Shown here piece by piece: positions 52,814 through 62,072 of a DNA stretch of 64,000 nt; position 1 is the first letter of the stretch; each line of letters starts with the position of its first letter. Source of the stretch: Paenalcaligenes sp050487225 (GTDB taxonomy: Bacteria > Pseudomonadota > Gammaproteobacteria > Burkholderiales > Burkholderiaceae_B); the NCBI RefSeq assembly GCF_050487225.1, contig NZ_JBKQGY010000003.1:124001-188000 (forward strand), given 5' to 3'. The position numbers and the translations under genes were made by a program. The notes beneath the pieces were generated by a model. It searched no databases. It was not told where the DNA came from and saw nothing but the letters and a program-made list of their open reading frames with translations.

Positions 52814-54190
52814 TTATAGCGCTTTTAATATCTGCTCTACCGTTGCTTTGGCATCCCCAAAGCACATAAACGAGTTCTCGTTATAGAACAGCGGATTAGG
52901 TACGCCGGCATAGCCAGAGTTCATCGAACGTTTGAACACAATCACGTTCTGCGCCTCCCACACATGCAATACCGGCATGCCAGCAATAGGACTGTGCGGG
53001 TCCGTCGCGGCGGCAGGGTTTACCGTATCGTTCGCACCGATCACCAACACCACGTCGGTACTCGCGAAGTCGTCGTTGATCTCGTCCATTTCCAACACGA
53101 TGTCGTAAGGCACACGCGCCTCGGCTAACAACACGTTCATATGCCCCGGCAAACGCCCCGCTACAGGGTGTATACCAAAGCGCACGGTGATCCCTTTTTG
53201 GCGCAGAAACTCGGTGATTTCTGACACGGCATTTTGTGCGTGTGCCACGGCCATACCGTAGCCGGGTGTGATGATGACAGAACGTGCATTTTTCAGCATA
53301 TCGGCCACATCGGCAGGCTGAATCTCACGGTGCTCACCGGTTTGCTCTGCACTATCTGACACCCCACTCTCCGTGCCGAAACCACCCGCAATCACCGACA
53401 AGAATGAGCGATTCATGGCTTTACACATGATGTACGACAAAATCGCACCCGATGACCCTACCAACGCACCTGTCACGATCAGCAGATCGTTTTCTAGCAT
53501 AAAGCCCGCTGCCGCTGCTGCCCACCCTGAGTAGGAGTTCAACATGGACACCACCACTGGCATATCCGCACCACCAATGGAAGCTACCAAGTGCCAGCCA
53601 AACGCCAGCGCAATCAGCGTCATCAACAGTAAAGCAATGGTAGAACCATCGGCACTCACAAACGCCAATAGCAGCAAGAAAGCGACTACCAAAGCCGCTA
53701 AATTCAGCTTATGTTTGTGCGGCAGCACCAAGGGTTTGCTGGAAATACGGCCATTTAATTTGCCAAACGCTACCAACGAACCGGTACATGTCACAGCACC
53801 GATAAACACACCCACAAACACTTCTACTAAATGAATAGTGTGCATATCTGGGGACACGCTACCCGCATTGGCGTAGCTGTTATAGCCCACCAAAACGGCG
53901 GCCAAACCCACAAAGCTGTGCAGTAATGCAATCAGCTCGGGCATCTGGGTCATTTCTACACGCTGCGCACGAACCAGACCAATAGCTGCACCAATTAGCA
54001 TGGCCAGAATAATCCAGCCAAAACCAGACGCTTGATCGCTAAAAATGGTCGCGATCAACGCCAGCGTCATGCCAGCCACACCAAAGTAATTACCGCTACG
54101 TGCAGTTTCCTGTTTGGACAAACGCGCCAAACTTAGGATGAACATCAAGGCTGCGATGATATAAGCAGCTGTTACTAGACCTTGAGACAT
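52814..54190 (-). CDS. pntB: NAD(P) transhydrogenase subunit beta
   Basis: Membrane and NADP(H)-binding subunit of the proton-translocating transhydrogenase. The 458 residues have about nine helices, then domain III with SVIITPGYGMAVAHAQNAV, GIHPVAGRLPGHMNVLLAEA, VVLVIGANDTVNPAA and MPVLHVWEAQNVIVFKRSMN. AAAGGA precedes the ATG. It is 11 bp after pntA. Confidence 0.97.
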   Translation of the reverse strand: MSQGLVTAAYIIAALMFILSLARLSKQETARSGNYFGVAGMTLALIATIFSDQASGFGWIILAMLIGAAIGLVRAQRVEMTQMPELIALLHSFVGLAAVLVGYNSYANAGSVSPDMHTIHLVEVFVGVFIGAVTCTGSLVAFGKLNGRISSKPLVLPHKHKLNLAALVVAFLLLLAFVSADGSTIALLLMTLIALAFGWHLVASIGGADMPVVVSMLNSYSGWAAAAAGFMLENDLLIVTGALVGSSGAILSYIMCKAMNRSFLSVIAGGFGTESGVSDSAEQTGEHREIQPADVADMLKNARSVIITPGYGMAVAHAQNAVSEITEFLRQKGITVRFGIHPVAGRLPGHMNVLLAEARVPYDIVLEMDEINDDFASTDVVLVIGANDTVNPAAATDPHSPIAGMPVLHVWEAQNVIVFKRSMNSGYAGVPNPLFYNENSFMCFGDAKATVEQILKAL

Positions 54191-54201
54191 TTCTTTTCCT
54201 T

Positions 54202-55740
54202 TTATTTGTCTTTACGGAACATCTTGAGCATGCGGTGGGTCACAAAAAACCCGCCGAAAATATTGATGCTCGCAATCAAGATGGCAATAAAAGCAAGAAA
54301 CGACACCCAACCATTGCCTTGTCCTATCTGCAATAAGGCTCCCACCACAATAATGCCGGAGATCGCATTGGTCACTGACATCAAAGGCGTATGCAGCGAG
54401 TGTGTGACATTCCAGACTACGTAGTAGCCCACCACGCACGACAGCACAAACACAATCAAGTGATTCAAGAATGCGGCGGGTGCATTCGCCCCCAACCATA
54501 GGAAGCACAGACCGCCTACGCCCACTGCCAGTAATTTCTTCCACAGCGCCATAGGCGGTGCGGCAATAGGCTCAGTTGGTTTAGCCACTTTCGCTTGCGT
54601 GGGTGCTGCCGACACTTGAATAGGTGGCGGTGGGTACAGCAGCTCGCCTTGGTGACAGACCAGCATATTACGCAGCACTACGTCTTCTTGGTTTAGCACC
54701 GCCACACCATCTTTAGCGGGTGCGAGTAACTTCGCCAAGTTCACTAAGTTAGTGGAATACAACTGCGATGCTTGGCCTGCTAAACGGTTGGCCAAATCGG
54801 TATAACCAATCACCGTCACGCCATTGGCGGTAGTAATGGCTTCACCTGGCACGGTGTACTCACAGTTGCCACCCGTTAGCGCAGCCAAATCCACAATCAC
54901 CGAACCCGCTTTCATGCTGTCTACCATCTCGCGGGTAATCAGTTTAGGGGCTGGCTTACCCGGAATCGCTGCCGTCGTAATGATGATATCTACCTGTTTG
55001 GCCTGCTCGGCAAACAGTTTCATCTCTGCGGCGATAAATTCATCGCTCATGGTTTTGGCGTAGCCATCACCACTGCCCGTATTTTCTACAGGAATATCCA
55101 GCTTCAAGAACTGGCCACCCATGGAGGTGATTTGCTCCGCCACTTCCAAACGCGTGTCGAAGGCTTTCACAATTGCGCCTAGCTGACGTGCCGCTCCTAT
55201 GGCAGCTAACCCTGCTACGCCCGCGCCAATCACCAACACCTCGGCAGGAGGCATTTTCCCAGCAGCAGTAATCTGCCCCGTAAAAAAGCGCCCAAATGCA
55301 CTAGCAGCTTCTACTACGGCTCTATAACCACTGATATTCGCCATGGAAGACAAGGCATCCATCGCTTGTGCGCGAGAAATACGCGGCACCATATCCATGG
55401 CCAACACAGTAACCTGCTTTTCTTGCAGGCTCTGCAGCAACTCGGGGTTTTGGGCTGGCCAAATAAAGCACACCAGCATAGTGCCGGGCTGTATAAGCTG
55501 TATTTCGTGGGAAGTAGGCGCATTGACCTTATAAATCAATTCGCACTCCCATACGCTGCTTGCATCCGCTACCGTTGCGCCAGTAGCGCTGTACAGCGCG
55601 TCGTCAAAACTGGAGGCTTTTCCTGCGCCAGTTTCTATCACTACATCAAAGCCCAGCTTCTGTAGTTGCTCCACACTCTTTGGTGTAGCCGCTACACGAG
55701 TTTCACCGGGTATTGTCTCCCTGGGTATCCCTATTCTCAT
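54202..55740 (-). CDS. pntA: NAD(P) transhydrogenase subunit alpha
   Basis: NAD(H)-binding subunit. The 512 residues begin MRIGIPRETIPGETRVAATP. The NAD site includes VLVIGAGVAGLAAIGAARQL and AFDTRLEVAEQITSMGGQFL; four C-terminal helices form the membrane part in the single-chain enterobacterial layout. I prefer the ATG at 55738-55740, which has AGGA 8 bases upstream, to one three codons earlier. First gene of pntAB; the 213 bp upstream hold its promoter. Confidence 0.97.
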   Translation of the reverse strand: MRIGIPRETIPGETRVAATPKSVEQLQKLGFDVVIETGAGKASSFDDALYSATGATVADASSVWECELIYKVNAPTSHEIQLIQPGTMLVCFIWPAQNPELLQSLQEKQVTVLAMDMVPRISRAQAMDALSSMANISGYRAVVEAASAFGRFFTGQITAAGKMPPAEVLVIGAGVAGLAAIGAARQLGAIVKAFDTRLEVAEQITSMGGQFLKLDIPVENTGSGDGYAKTMSDEFIAAEMKLFAEQAKQVDIIITTAAIPGKPAPKLITREMVDSMKAGSVIVDLAALTGGNCEYTVPGEAITTANGVTVIGYTDLANRLAGQASQLYSTNLVNLAKLLAPAKDGVAVLNQEDVVLRNMLVCHQGELLYPPPPIQVSAAPTQAKVAKPTEPIAAPPMALWKKLLAVGVGGLCFLWLGANAPAAFLNHLIVFVLSCVVGYYVVWNVTHSLHTPLMSVTNAISGIIVVGALLQIGQGNGWVSFLAFIAILIASINIFGGFFVTHRMLKMFRKDK

Positions 55741-55893
55741 CGTTATCATCCTTATGCGGTGCGCTATACCTATTGATTAGGCTATTAAAATAATTAACGA
55801 TTTTTTGTGCGCGATAAAGTCTTTTGCTGTGCGATACGAACATCCCCCCTATAACAGCACATATCTACCACTAAAGTGTTGTGTAATGACCAA

Positions 55894-55926
55894 GAAAAAC
55901 CCCTGTTAACCATAGGCTAACAGGGG
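55894..55926 (-). terminator. Terminator downstream of the 56-kb lipoprotein gene
   Basis: On the minus strand CCCCTGTTA pairs with TAACAGGGG, followed by TTTTTC. It lies about 28 bp past the stop. Confidence 0.85.
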
Positions 55927-55953
55927 CTTGATGAAAACAGCTTACTGACTGAC

Positions 55954-56472
55954 TTAGAACGGCAGTCGGTATCCTGGAGACACTTGCTCTAGGTTGTACC
56001 GTGTACCGGTTTCAGAACGTACCACCAATCGCTTACCCTGTTGGCGTTCGATGACGAATCGGTTGGTGAACAATGGATCATCTGGCTCTACTGCCAAACC
56101 ATTAGATTCTAAGGTTTGCAGCACCACAGCTTGGCCATCACGCACCCAACATCCCGCTTCGGATAAACCTTGGGATGGTTGACGTGGGCGTTTCACTTGC
56201 TCGGTGTATTGCATTTGGCCATTTGCCTGCAGCGTCACCAAGGTACGCAGCTCGCCTTGAATACCTTTTTCATTACGCTTACTCAGCCAGTTCCCGATCA
56301 CAGGATCTTCTGGACTTGCCGGAGTACACGCAGCAGGGCGCGTTTCCACGGCTGTATTGGGTTGAGCTGTTGGCGTTTCAGTAGGCATAGTCACACAACC
56401 GGCCAAAGCCAGTGTTGCCAAACCTGCTAGGTAATTCATCCCTTTTCGCTTCATCTGTGCGCCTGCACGCAT
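55954..56472 (-). CDS. Putative lipoprotein of unknown function
   Basis: I do not recognise the family. The 172 residues start with a basic n-region and a hydrophobic core ending in LALAGC (Cys about residue 26), a lipobox. The mature part has a Thr/Pro/Ala-rich linker, then a compact domain (VIGNWLSKRNEKGIQGELRT, GCWVRDGQAVVLQTLESNGL) resembling a small beta-barrel with two cysteines. AAGG precedes the ATG at 56472; the ATG at 56454 would also keep the signal. It is transcribed alone. Confidence 0.72.
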   Translation of the reverse strand: MRAGAQMKRKGMNYLAGLATLALAGCVTMPTETPTAQPNTAVETRPAACTPASPEDPVIGNWLSKRNEKGIQGELRTLVTLQANGQMQYTEQVKRPRQPSQGLSEAGCWVRDGQAVVLQTLESNGLAVEPDDPLFTNRFVIERQQGKRLVVRSETGTRYNLEQVSPGYRLPF

Positions 56473-56793
56473 AAGTCACCTTTGCGAATACTGTGTTGAA
56501 CAGAGCACTATCTCTGTGTCCTAGCAAAATATTCTACCTCAGCTCATAGGCTTTGCCTGCCCTCTATGAGAATTTCTCTACACTCTGTAGGCTCCTACAT
56601 TTTGTTACCCTAGAGAGGCCCTAGGTATTTCTCTGTAGGTAGCTAAAACATTCGCCACAGAGGGGGCTAAAATAGGACACTAGAAAGCAGACTCATGCCT
56701 GTAAAATAGGCATGATTGAATCTTTATAGCCAGTGTGCTGGCATTCGCCACCTCGCCACTGCCTATGACTTACATGCAAGGAGTAGCCTCACT
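56473..56793. other. 321-bp divergent spacer with short inverted repeats
   Basis: No gene seen. It holds ACAGAG/CTCTGT (56500-56517) and CATGCCT/AGGCATG (56694-56714) inverted repeats and two copies of CTCTGTAGG. It must contain promoters for the lipoprotein (left) and the small Ala/Lys-rich gene (right). Confidence 0.5.
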
Positions 56794-56943
56794 ATGGCCA
56801 CAGCAAAAAAAGCCAGCAGTACCACCGCTAGCAAAGCAGCGGCTACCAAAAAACCTGCCAAATCTGCCGAGAAAGCACCCGCAGCAAAGCGTGATGTGAA
56901 TCCTGCAGGTTCTTGGCCGTTTCCTACTGGTAACCGCCCATAA
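56794..56943 (+). CDS. 49-residue Ala/Lys-rich basic protein
   Basis: Tiny protein beginning MATAKKASSTTASKAAATKK and ending in the less biased DVNPAGSWPFPTGNRP. AAGGAG lies 10 bases before the ATG and a strong terminator follows the stop, so it looks like a genuine monocistronic gene. The first 33 residues resemble the tails of bacterial histone-H1-like proteins, which suggests nucleic-acid binding, but the protein is too short to assign. The Trp/Pro C terminus could be a docking motif. Confidence 0.65.
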   Translation: MATAKKASSTTASKAAATKKPAKSAEKAPAAKRDVNPAGSWPFPTGNRP

Positions 56944-56963
56944 GGTAAGCGCACAAAACATCT

Positions 56964-56996
56964 GGGCCAGGCCATTAAGACTGGCCCGTGTTTTTT
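56964..56996 (+). terminator. Rho-independent terminator of the small basic gene
   Basis: GGGCCAG and CTGGCCC pair around a 10-base loop, then GTG and six T. It begins 20 bp after the stop. Confidence 0.9.
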
Positions 56997-57040
56997 AAGC
57001 TTACGGATCTACCCTTTCTGCTTTTTCTTCGCCTTCTGCC

Positions 57041-57616
57041 ATGTTCACTGATATTTTGTACTTTATTGCGAATATTGCCCTCAGCTTACTGGGCATAGCT
57101 TTTGTGCTGCGTGCATGGTTGTATGCCATACGCCTGCACCCATTTAACCCGTACTCTCAAGCCATTTTCAAAGTGACTGACTGGGCGGTACTGCCTTTAC
57201 ACAAACTCATCCCCAATCAGCAATACGTAGACTGGCCAAGCCTTGCTGCCGCCTACATCGTGGCCTACGTACACGTCGCCCTGACGTTGCTGCTGCTCAC
57301 CGATGCAGGTTTGTTTGTGCCCGGCGACTTCTGGCTACGTGCGTTGTTATCTGCCGTGTTCACCGTAGCGGGTTGGATTGCCAACATGGTGTTGTGGGTC
57401 ACATTGATTCAAGCTCTGCTGTCTTGGATCAATCCAATGGCTCCTGTGATGCCTATACTCAATACGCTGACTGCACCCTTGCTAAACCCCATACGCAGAC
57501 TATTGCCACGCACCGGCGCTTTTGACTTCTCGCCATTGGCGTTGCTGGTACTGGCCCAAATCTGCATCTTTATTTTGGGTAGACTGAAACTCGGTGTTTT
57601 TGCTGGCGTCTTCTAA
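57041..57616 (+). CDS. YggT-family membrane protein
   Basis: Integral membrane protein of 191 residues with two YggT repeats. The first repeat includes LRAWLYAIRLHPFNPYSQAI and VLPLHKLIPNQQYVDWPSLA. The second has LIQALLSWINPMAPVMPILN and LLNPIRRLLPRTGAFDFSPL. Four to five helices are likely. The family is linked with osmotic shock tolerance and septum or factor assembly in various bacteria, with no agreed biochemical role. It is alone and ends at a very strong terminator. Confidence 0.92.
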   Translation: MFTDILYFIANIALSLLGIAFVLRAWLYAIRLHPFNPYSQAIFKVTDWAVLPLHKLIPNQQYVDWPSLAAAYIVAYVHVALTLLLLTDAGLFVPGDFWLRALLSAVFTVAGWIANMVLWVTLIQALLSWINPMAPVMPILNTLTAPLLNPIRRLLPRTGAFDFSPLALLVLAQICIFILGRLKLGVFAGVF

Positions 57617-57627
57617 GTGCTTAGCCC

Positions 57628-57689
57628 GCTGTAACCTAGGCATCAAAAAAGCCCGCTTCTGCGGGCTTTTTTGATGCCTAGGTTACAGC
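57628..57689. terminator. Bidirectional terminator with perfect 29-bp arms
   Basis: Arms 57628-57656 and 57661-57689 are perfectly complementary around a TTCT loop. The GCCCGC core is flanked by A6/T6 and then by a further 13 bp on each side (GTAACCTAGGCATC and its complement). It lies between convergent yggT and the ligase gene. Confidence 0.95.
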
Positions 57690-57691
57690 TC

Positions 57692-59230
57692 TCAAGATAC
57701 AGTGGCGTATCTATCCCAGGCCAGAGCACTATTTTTGTCCAAACAATGCTTTTTGATACGTTCACTAGGTGTTAGCTCGAAACGATCTACGGCACGGTAA
57801 AAACGCGGCATTTGGTAGGACGCTAGCTTATTAGTTGCCCACTCTATCAGAGTACCCCACTCTACCTCACTGCCTGGTCTGAATTTCACGTACAACAAGA
57901 TTTCTTGTTCACCGATTTCGCTGGCCACCCCTACCGCTGCAGAGGCTTCTACCGCATCGTGCTCAGCAAAAACTCGCTCAATTTCCCATGCCGAGACGTT
58001 CTCACCGCGTACACGCATGCTATCTGTTTTTCTACCTACGAAAAACAGATCACCATCCGTATCACGCCATGCGGCATCGCCGGTATAAAGCTTGCCCTGT
58101 ATTAACGCTTTTTGTGTGGCTTCTGGATTATGCAAATACGCAGGTAAAAACACGCCCTCTAACGGGCTGGACAGCACTATCTGACCAATTTCGCCTTCAC
58201 CTACAGCTAGCCCCTCGTCATTCAGTAGTTCTACCTGAATCCATGGCAATGCTGTACCTATAGACCCCGGCTTTCCAGTCGCATTGAAGGTGGCAAAACT
58301 GGAGCACTCTGTCATGCCATAACACTCGCGTAACTCGCAGCCTAACTGCTCTTGCACACTTTGCCATGCGTTTTTAGATACACCAGCACCCCATGCCGTT
58401 TGAATGCTCGCGCCCTCTGGTACTTCGTCTTGCGGCAAACGCACCAGAATATCCAAAATACCGCCCAGATAGTGCAAGTGAGTAGCTCTGGCTGCTTGCC
58501 ATTGCGACCAAAAACGACTGGCTGAAAAACGCTTCACAATCAGCAGGCAAACACACTCTAAGAACGGTACCAGTAGCATCTGTGCGCCCCCTATGTGACA
58601 TAAGGGTTCCCACAAAAACAAGCGTGCACCTTCTTTGACACCCGCCACCTGAATAGCTGCCTCACTGGCGACGCGCATCATTCTATGGGTGAACACCACA
58701 CCTTTAGGCGCGCCGGTGGTGCCCGATGTGTAGATGATGCATAAAGTGTCCGATGGCGCTATAACCGGGTTCTGTAACACTGCATCACTCGCTATCTGTA
58801 TCTGCTGCAGTTCCACCCAATTCTCTGCACTGACTCCGGCATCAGCCAACACCTCAGCAAACTCAGCTTCCGCAATAATTAAGGATGGCACGGCGTGCTC
58901 TACGATGTAACGTACGCCCGGCCCCTTCACCTTGGTATTCACGGGAATCCAGATCACCCCAGACAACATCAGCGCATACAGCAACGCTATATGCTCGGCT
59001 GTGTTGCTCAGCATGACCGCAACGCTATCCCCTTTTTTGATGCCACGCGCCGCCAACCATTGCTGGAATCCCGCTACCTGTTGCCCCAACTGTTTTCTAG
59101 AAAGCGGCACAGACTCAAACTCAATCACATCTTGTTCAGCAGTTTGCGTCAGCCCTCGGTACAAGAGTGGCACCACATCCCACTGATCATTTTCTATACG
59201 TTGTGCAAAATACTGCTCAAAACCGTTCAT
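57692..59230 (-). CDS. AMP-forming acyl-CoA ligase, CaiC-like
   Basis: Activates a carboxylic acid to its CoA thioester via an acyl-adenylate. The 512 residues include the P-loop-like IIYTSGTTGAPKGVVFTHRM, YGMTECSSFATFNATGKPGS, LYTGDAAWRDTDGDLFFVGR and MRVRGENVSAWEIERV. The A10 region reads LTPSERIKKHCL, where most members have a catalytic Lys in a GK pair; Arg occupies that place here. Its start overlaps the permease stop by 4 bp. With a polyamine-type importer and a hydratase in the operon, a carnitine- or betaine-like acid is a reasonable guess only. Confidence 0.85.
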   Translation of the reverse strand: MNGFEQYFAQRIENDQWDVVPLLYRGLTQTAEQDVIEFESVPLSRKQLGQQVAGFQQWLAARGIKKGDSVAVMLSNTAEHIALLYALMLSGVIWIPVNTKVKGPGVRYIVEHAVPSLIIAEAEFAEVLADAGVSAENWVELQQIQIASDAVLQNPVIAPSDTLCIIYTSGTTGAPKGVVFTHRMMRVASEAAIQVAGVKEGARLFLWEPLCHIGGAQMLLVPFLECVCLLIVKRFSASRFWSQWQAARATHLHYLGGILDILVRLPQDEVPEGASIQTAWGAGVSKNAWQSVQEQLGCELRECYGMTECSSFATFNATGKPGSIGTALPWIQVELLNDEGLAVGEGEIGQIVLSSPLEGVFLPAYLHNPEATQKALIQGKLYTGDAAWRDTDGDLFFVGRKTDSMRVRGENVSAWEIERVFAEHDAVEASAAVGVASEIGEQEILLYVKFRPGSEVEWGTLIEWATNKLASYQMPRFYRAVDRFELTPSERIKKHCLDKNSALAWDRYATVS

Positions 59231-60993
59231 AGTCCACTACGCCTGTTTTTGAAATAGGAAGAAATTGAAATCACTGCGGTTACCACAATCAGCAATACCG
59301 TCGATACCGCTGCCAACGTAGGCGTTACGGCCAACTGAATGTCATCCCACATTTGTTTAGGCAACGTGGTGTTGATACCGCCACTGACAAAAATGGCGAT
59401 GGTCAGGTCATCAAAAGAAACGATGAACGCAAACAAAAATGCTGACGCTAAACTGCCGGCCAATAAAGGCAAGATCACCGTACGTAGACGCGCCATCACC
59501 GACGCACCCAAAATACGAGCAGCATCATCCAAGCGCCAATCAAACAGTCGCAACCCCGCCGATAACGTGACCACGGCATAAGGCAGTGCCAACACGGTAT
59601 GACCAATCACCATCCCCAGATCAGTGCCCACTAAGCCAGTGCTGGCAAACAGGTACAGCAACCCGATAGCAATCACGATACGTGGCACGATTAACGGTGC
59701 GACAAACACCCCAAATAACAACTTGGTCCATTTGGAAGGCAATTTAGTCAACGCAAAGGTGGCCCCAAAACCCAATACCACCGCCAAAAATGCCGTCGTC
59801 AGCCCTATGCCAAAAGAACGAATTACCGCGGCTTGCCACACAGAAGAGTTAAAGAATTCTTTAAACCACCGCAGGCTGAATAGTTCAGGTGGGAACGCCA
59901 CGACAGCATTCTTCGTAAATGCAATGGGCACCACGATAATGACGGGCAGCACTAAAAACAGCAGAATCAACCAGGTATAACCGCTAAGAGCCCGATTTGA
60001 TGAGGAGGATGCTGGCGAAGCAAGCGGTAAGAATCTATCCAACCGCTGGCCTATAAACAGCAACATCTTCAGCATCACTCCTGAGCCAGATTTGCTACTA
60101 CGTTTAGCCTCGGCACCTGCCAACGATGTCAGCCCCACCATTCGGTCATACACGTAGAACACCACAATGGAACACAACAGCAGCACCGTTGATAACGCCC
60201 CGGCAAACTTCAGGTCAAACAGCTCCAACACGGAAGAAATCACCAACTGGGCAATCATGGTTTCGCGTGGCGTACCCAGCAAAGCAGGCACAATAAAGAA
60301 GCCCAAGCTAGTAATGAATACCAACAACCCGGCAGCGGCCACACCTGGCATAGAAAGCGGCAAGAAGATGGTCAGAAAACCCGTTGCCCTACCGGCTCCC
60401 AGCGTTTCAGCAGCTTGGCCTAACTGCCTACTAATGCCTTGCATAATCGGTAGCATGGTCAATACGGCTAAGGGCAACATGGCATGCACCATACCCACTA
60501 GCACGCCTGACAACGAAGGCATCAATGATGCATTGCCATCAATCAGCCCCAAGGCTTCGGCCACGCTGGTCAATACCCCACTACGTGACAGCAACAGCAT
60601 CCATGCGTAGGTTTTCACCAGATAGCTGGTCCAAAACGGCAGCATAATCCACAGCAACCAACGATTCCTGCGGCGCTCGTTGAAGCTACTCAGTAGTAAC
60701 GCAATGGGATAGCCAAACACCACTGAAAACACAGCTGTGAGGATGGAAATACCAAAGGTTGTCCACAGCACTTTGACGTATACCGGCGTTTCAAACAGTC
60801 GTGCAAACTGTTTAACGCTGAACTCGTCCTCGGCTGACATAAACCCACCCTGCAAGATTTGCAGTACGGGTAATAGAAAAAACACACCCAAAAAAACGAT
60901 GGCAGGCAAAGCAGGTAACCAAGCCCGTAAGTTTTTTCGCAGTTTGGATGGTCTAGGCTCACTTAACGAGAGCGTCGCAGCCCTATTGTTCAT
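59227..60993 (-). CDS. ABC transporter permease, PotB-PotC-type fusion
   Basis: Both channel halves of a type I importer in one 588-residue chain. The first half (about 20-285) and second half (about 335-585) each have six helices and an EAA-like loop (AAETLGAGRATGFLTIFLPL; AARILGASVMARLRTVILPL). The halves are joined by a loop rich in Ser and Lys. Spermidine/putrescine systems normally encode two proteins, so the fusion is notable; iron(III) FbpB-type permeases are also fused. GGAG precedes the ATG. It sits 9 bp after the ATPase gene. Confidence 0.9.
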   Translation of the reverse strand: MNNRAATLSLSEPRPSKLRKNLRAWLPALPAIVFLGVFFLLPVLQILQGGFMSAEDEFSVKQFARLFETPVYVKVLWTTFGISILTAVFSVVFGYPIALLLSSFNERRRNRWLLWIMLPFWTSYLVKTYAWMLLLSRSGVLTSVAEALGLIDGNASLMPSLSGVLVGMVHAMLPLAVLTMLPIMQGISRQLGQAAETLGAGRATGFLTIFLPLSMPGVAAAGLLVFITSLGFFIVPALLGTPRETMIAQLVISSVLELFDLKFAGALSTVLLLCSIVVFYVYDRMVGLTSLAGAEAKRSSKSGSGVMLKMLLFIGQRLDRFLPLASPASSSSNRALSGYTWLILLFLVLPVIIVVPIAFTKNAVVAFPPELFSLRWFKEFFNSSVWQAAVIRSFGIGLTTAFLAVVLGFGATFALTKLPSKWTKLLFGVFVAPLIVPRIVIAIGLLYLFASTGLVGTDLGMVIGHTVLALPYAVVTLSAGLRLFDWRLDDAARILGASVMARLRTVILPLLAGSLASAFLFAFIVSFDDLTIAIFVSGGINTTLPKQMWDDIQLAVTPTLAAVSTVLLIVVTAVISISSYFKNRRSGL

Positions 60994-61002
60994 GACTTGC
61001 TC

Positions 61003-62061
61003 CTACTGCATCAGCACACTGGTAGAGGCCACATCCCAACGAATGCCCACCTTGTCACCCAAACTGGCGGCATGACGTCTATGACAACGCACACTAAACA
61101 GCTCGTCAGAATCCTTCATCCCATCCAACTTCACGCGTGCGCGTATCTCTGAACCCAGAAACACCATTTCTGTTACCGTGCCCTGCACAAAACCGTCTGC
61201 TGGTGTCACTAGCTCTGCCATTTCTGGACGTACTAATAACGTAGAAGCCTCTTGATGATGGTTAGTGGGCACATACGCCGACTCTACTGACAGGTTGTAT
61301 GCACCCGCCGCAAAAGTTTGCGTGGCTGTCATACGCCCATCTAACAGATTGGACTGTCCAATAAAGTCAGCAGCGAAACGTGAGCAAGGACGGTCATACA
61401 GCTCTTGTGGTGTGCCCAACTGTTCAATACGAGCTTGGTTCATCAAGCACACGCGATCGCTCATGGTCAGCGCTTCGTCTTGATCATGAGTCACATAAAT
61501 AAAAGTGGCTCCCAAATCGTCGTGTAAACGGCGGATTTCTAACTGCATGTGTTCCCGCAGTTTTTTATCCAATGCTCCTAAGGGTTCATCTAACAACACC
61601 ACAGATGGGCGATACGCAAAGCACCGTGCCAACGCTACCCTCTGTTGCTGTCCACCCGACAACTCTTTAGGTAAGCGCTTGGCATAGTCACTCATCTTGA
61701 CCATGGCCAAGGCATCTTCCACAGCCGAGTTCAATGCAGCACCTTTGATTTGCCGCATACGCAAGCCATAGGCGACGTTTTCCCACACATTCATATGCGG
61801 GAATAAAGCATAGCTTTGGAACACCATCCCTATGCCGCGCTGACCTGCTGCGGCATGAGTGGCATCTTTTCCATCGATTAACAACTGACCACCACTAGGA
61901 TCTACCAAACCGGCGATCATCATCAGCAACGTAGTCTTGCCTGAACCTGATGGCCCTAGCAAGGTCAGGAACTCACCCGCCTTCACTTGTAAATCTGTAG
62001 GCAACAGAGCGTCCGTCTCGCCATAACGTTTGGCGAGACCTTTAGTTTCCAACTTGTACAT
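61003..62061 (-). CDS. ABC transporter ATPase, PotA-like
   Basis: Energises the importer. The 352 residues have Walker A (LLGPSGSGKTTLLMMIAGL), Q-loop (MVFQSYALFPHMNVWENVAY), signature (LSGGQQQRVALARCFAYRPS), Walker B (VVLLDEPLGALDKKLREHM) and His switch (FIYVTHDQDEALTMSDRVCL). A C-terminal TOBE domain follows (about 275-350). It matches the polyamine/spermidine branch. It lies 11 bp after the binding-protein gene. Confidence 0.93.
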   Translation of the reverse strand: MYKLETKGLAKRYGETDALLPTDLQVKAGEFLTLLGPSGSGKTTLLMMIAGLVDPSGGQLLIDGKDATHAAAGQRGIGMVFQSYALFPHMNVWENVAYGLRMRQIKGAALNSAVEDALAMVKMSDYAKRLPKELSGGQQQRVALARCFAYRPSVVLLDEPLGALDKKLREHMQLEIRRLHDDLGATFIYVTHDQDEALTMSDRVCLMNQARIEQLGTPQELYDRPCSRFAADFIGQSNLLDGRMTATQTFAAGAYNLSVESAYVPTNHHQEASTLLVRPEMAELVTPADGFVQGTVTEMVFLGSEIRARVKLDGMKDSDELFSVRCHRRHAASLGDKVGIRWDVASTSVLMQ

Positions 62062-62072
62062 ACCAGAGACTC

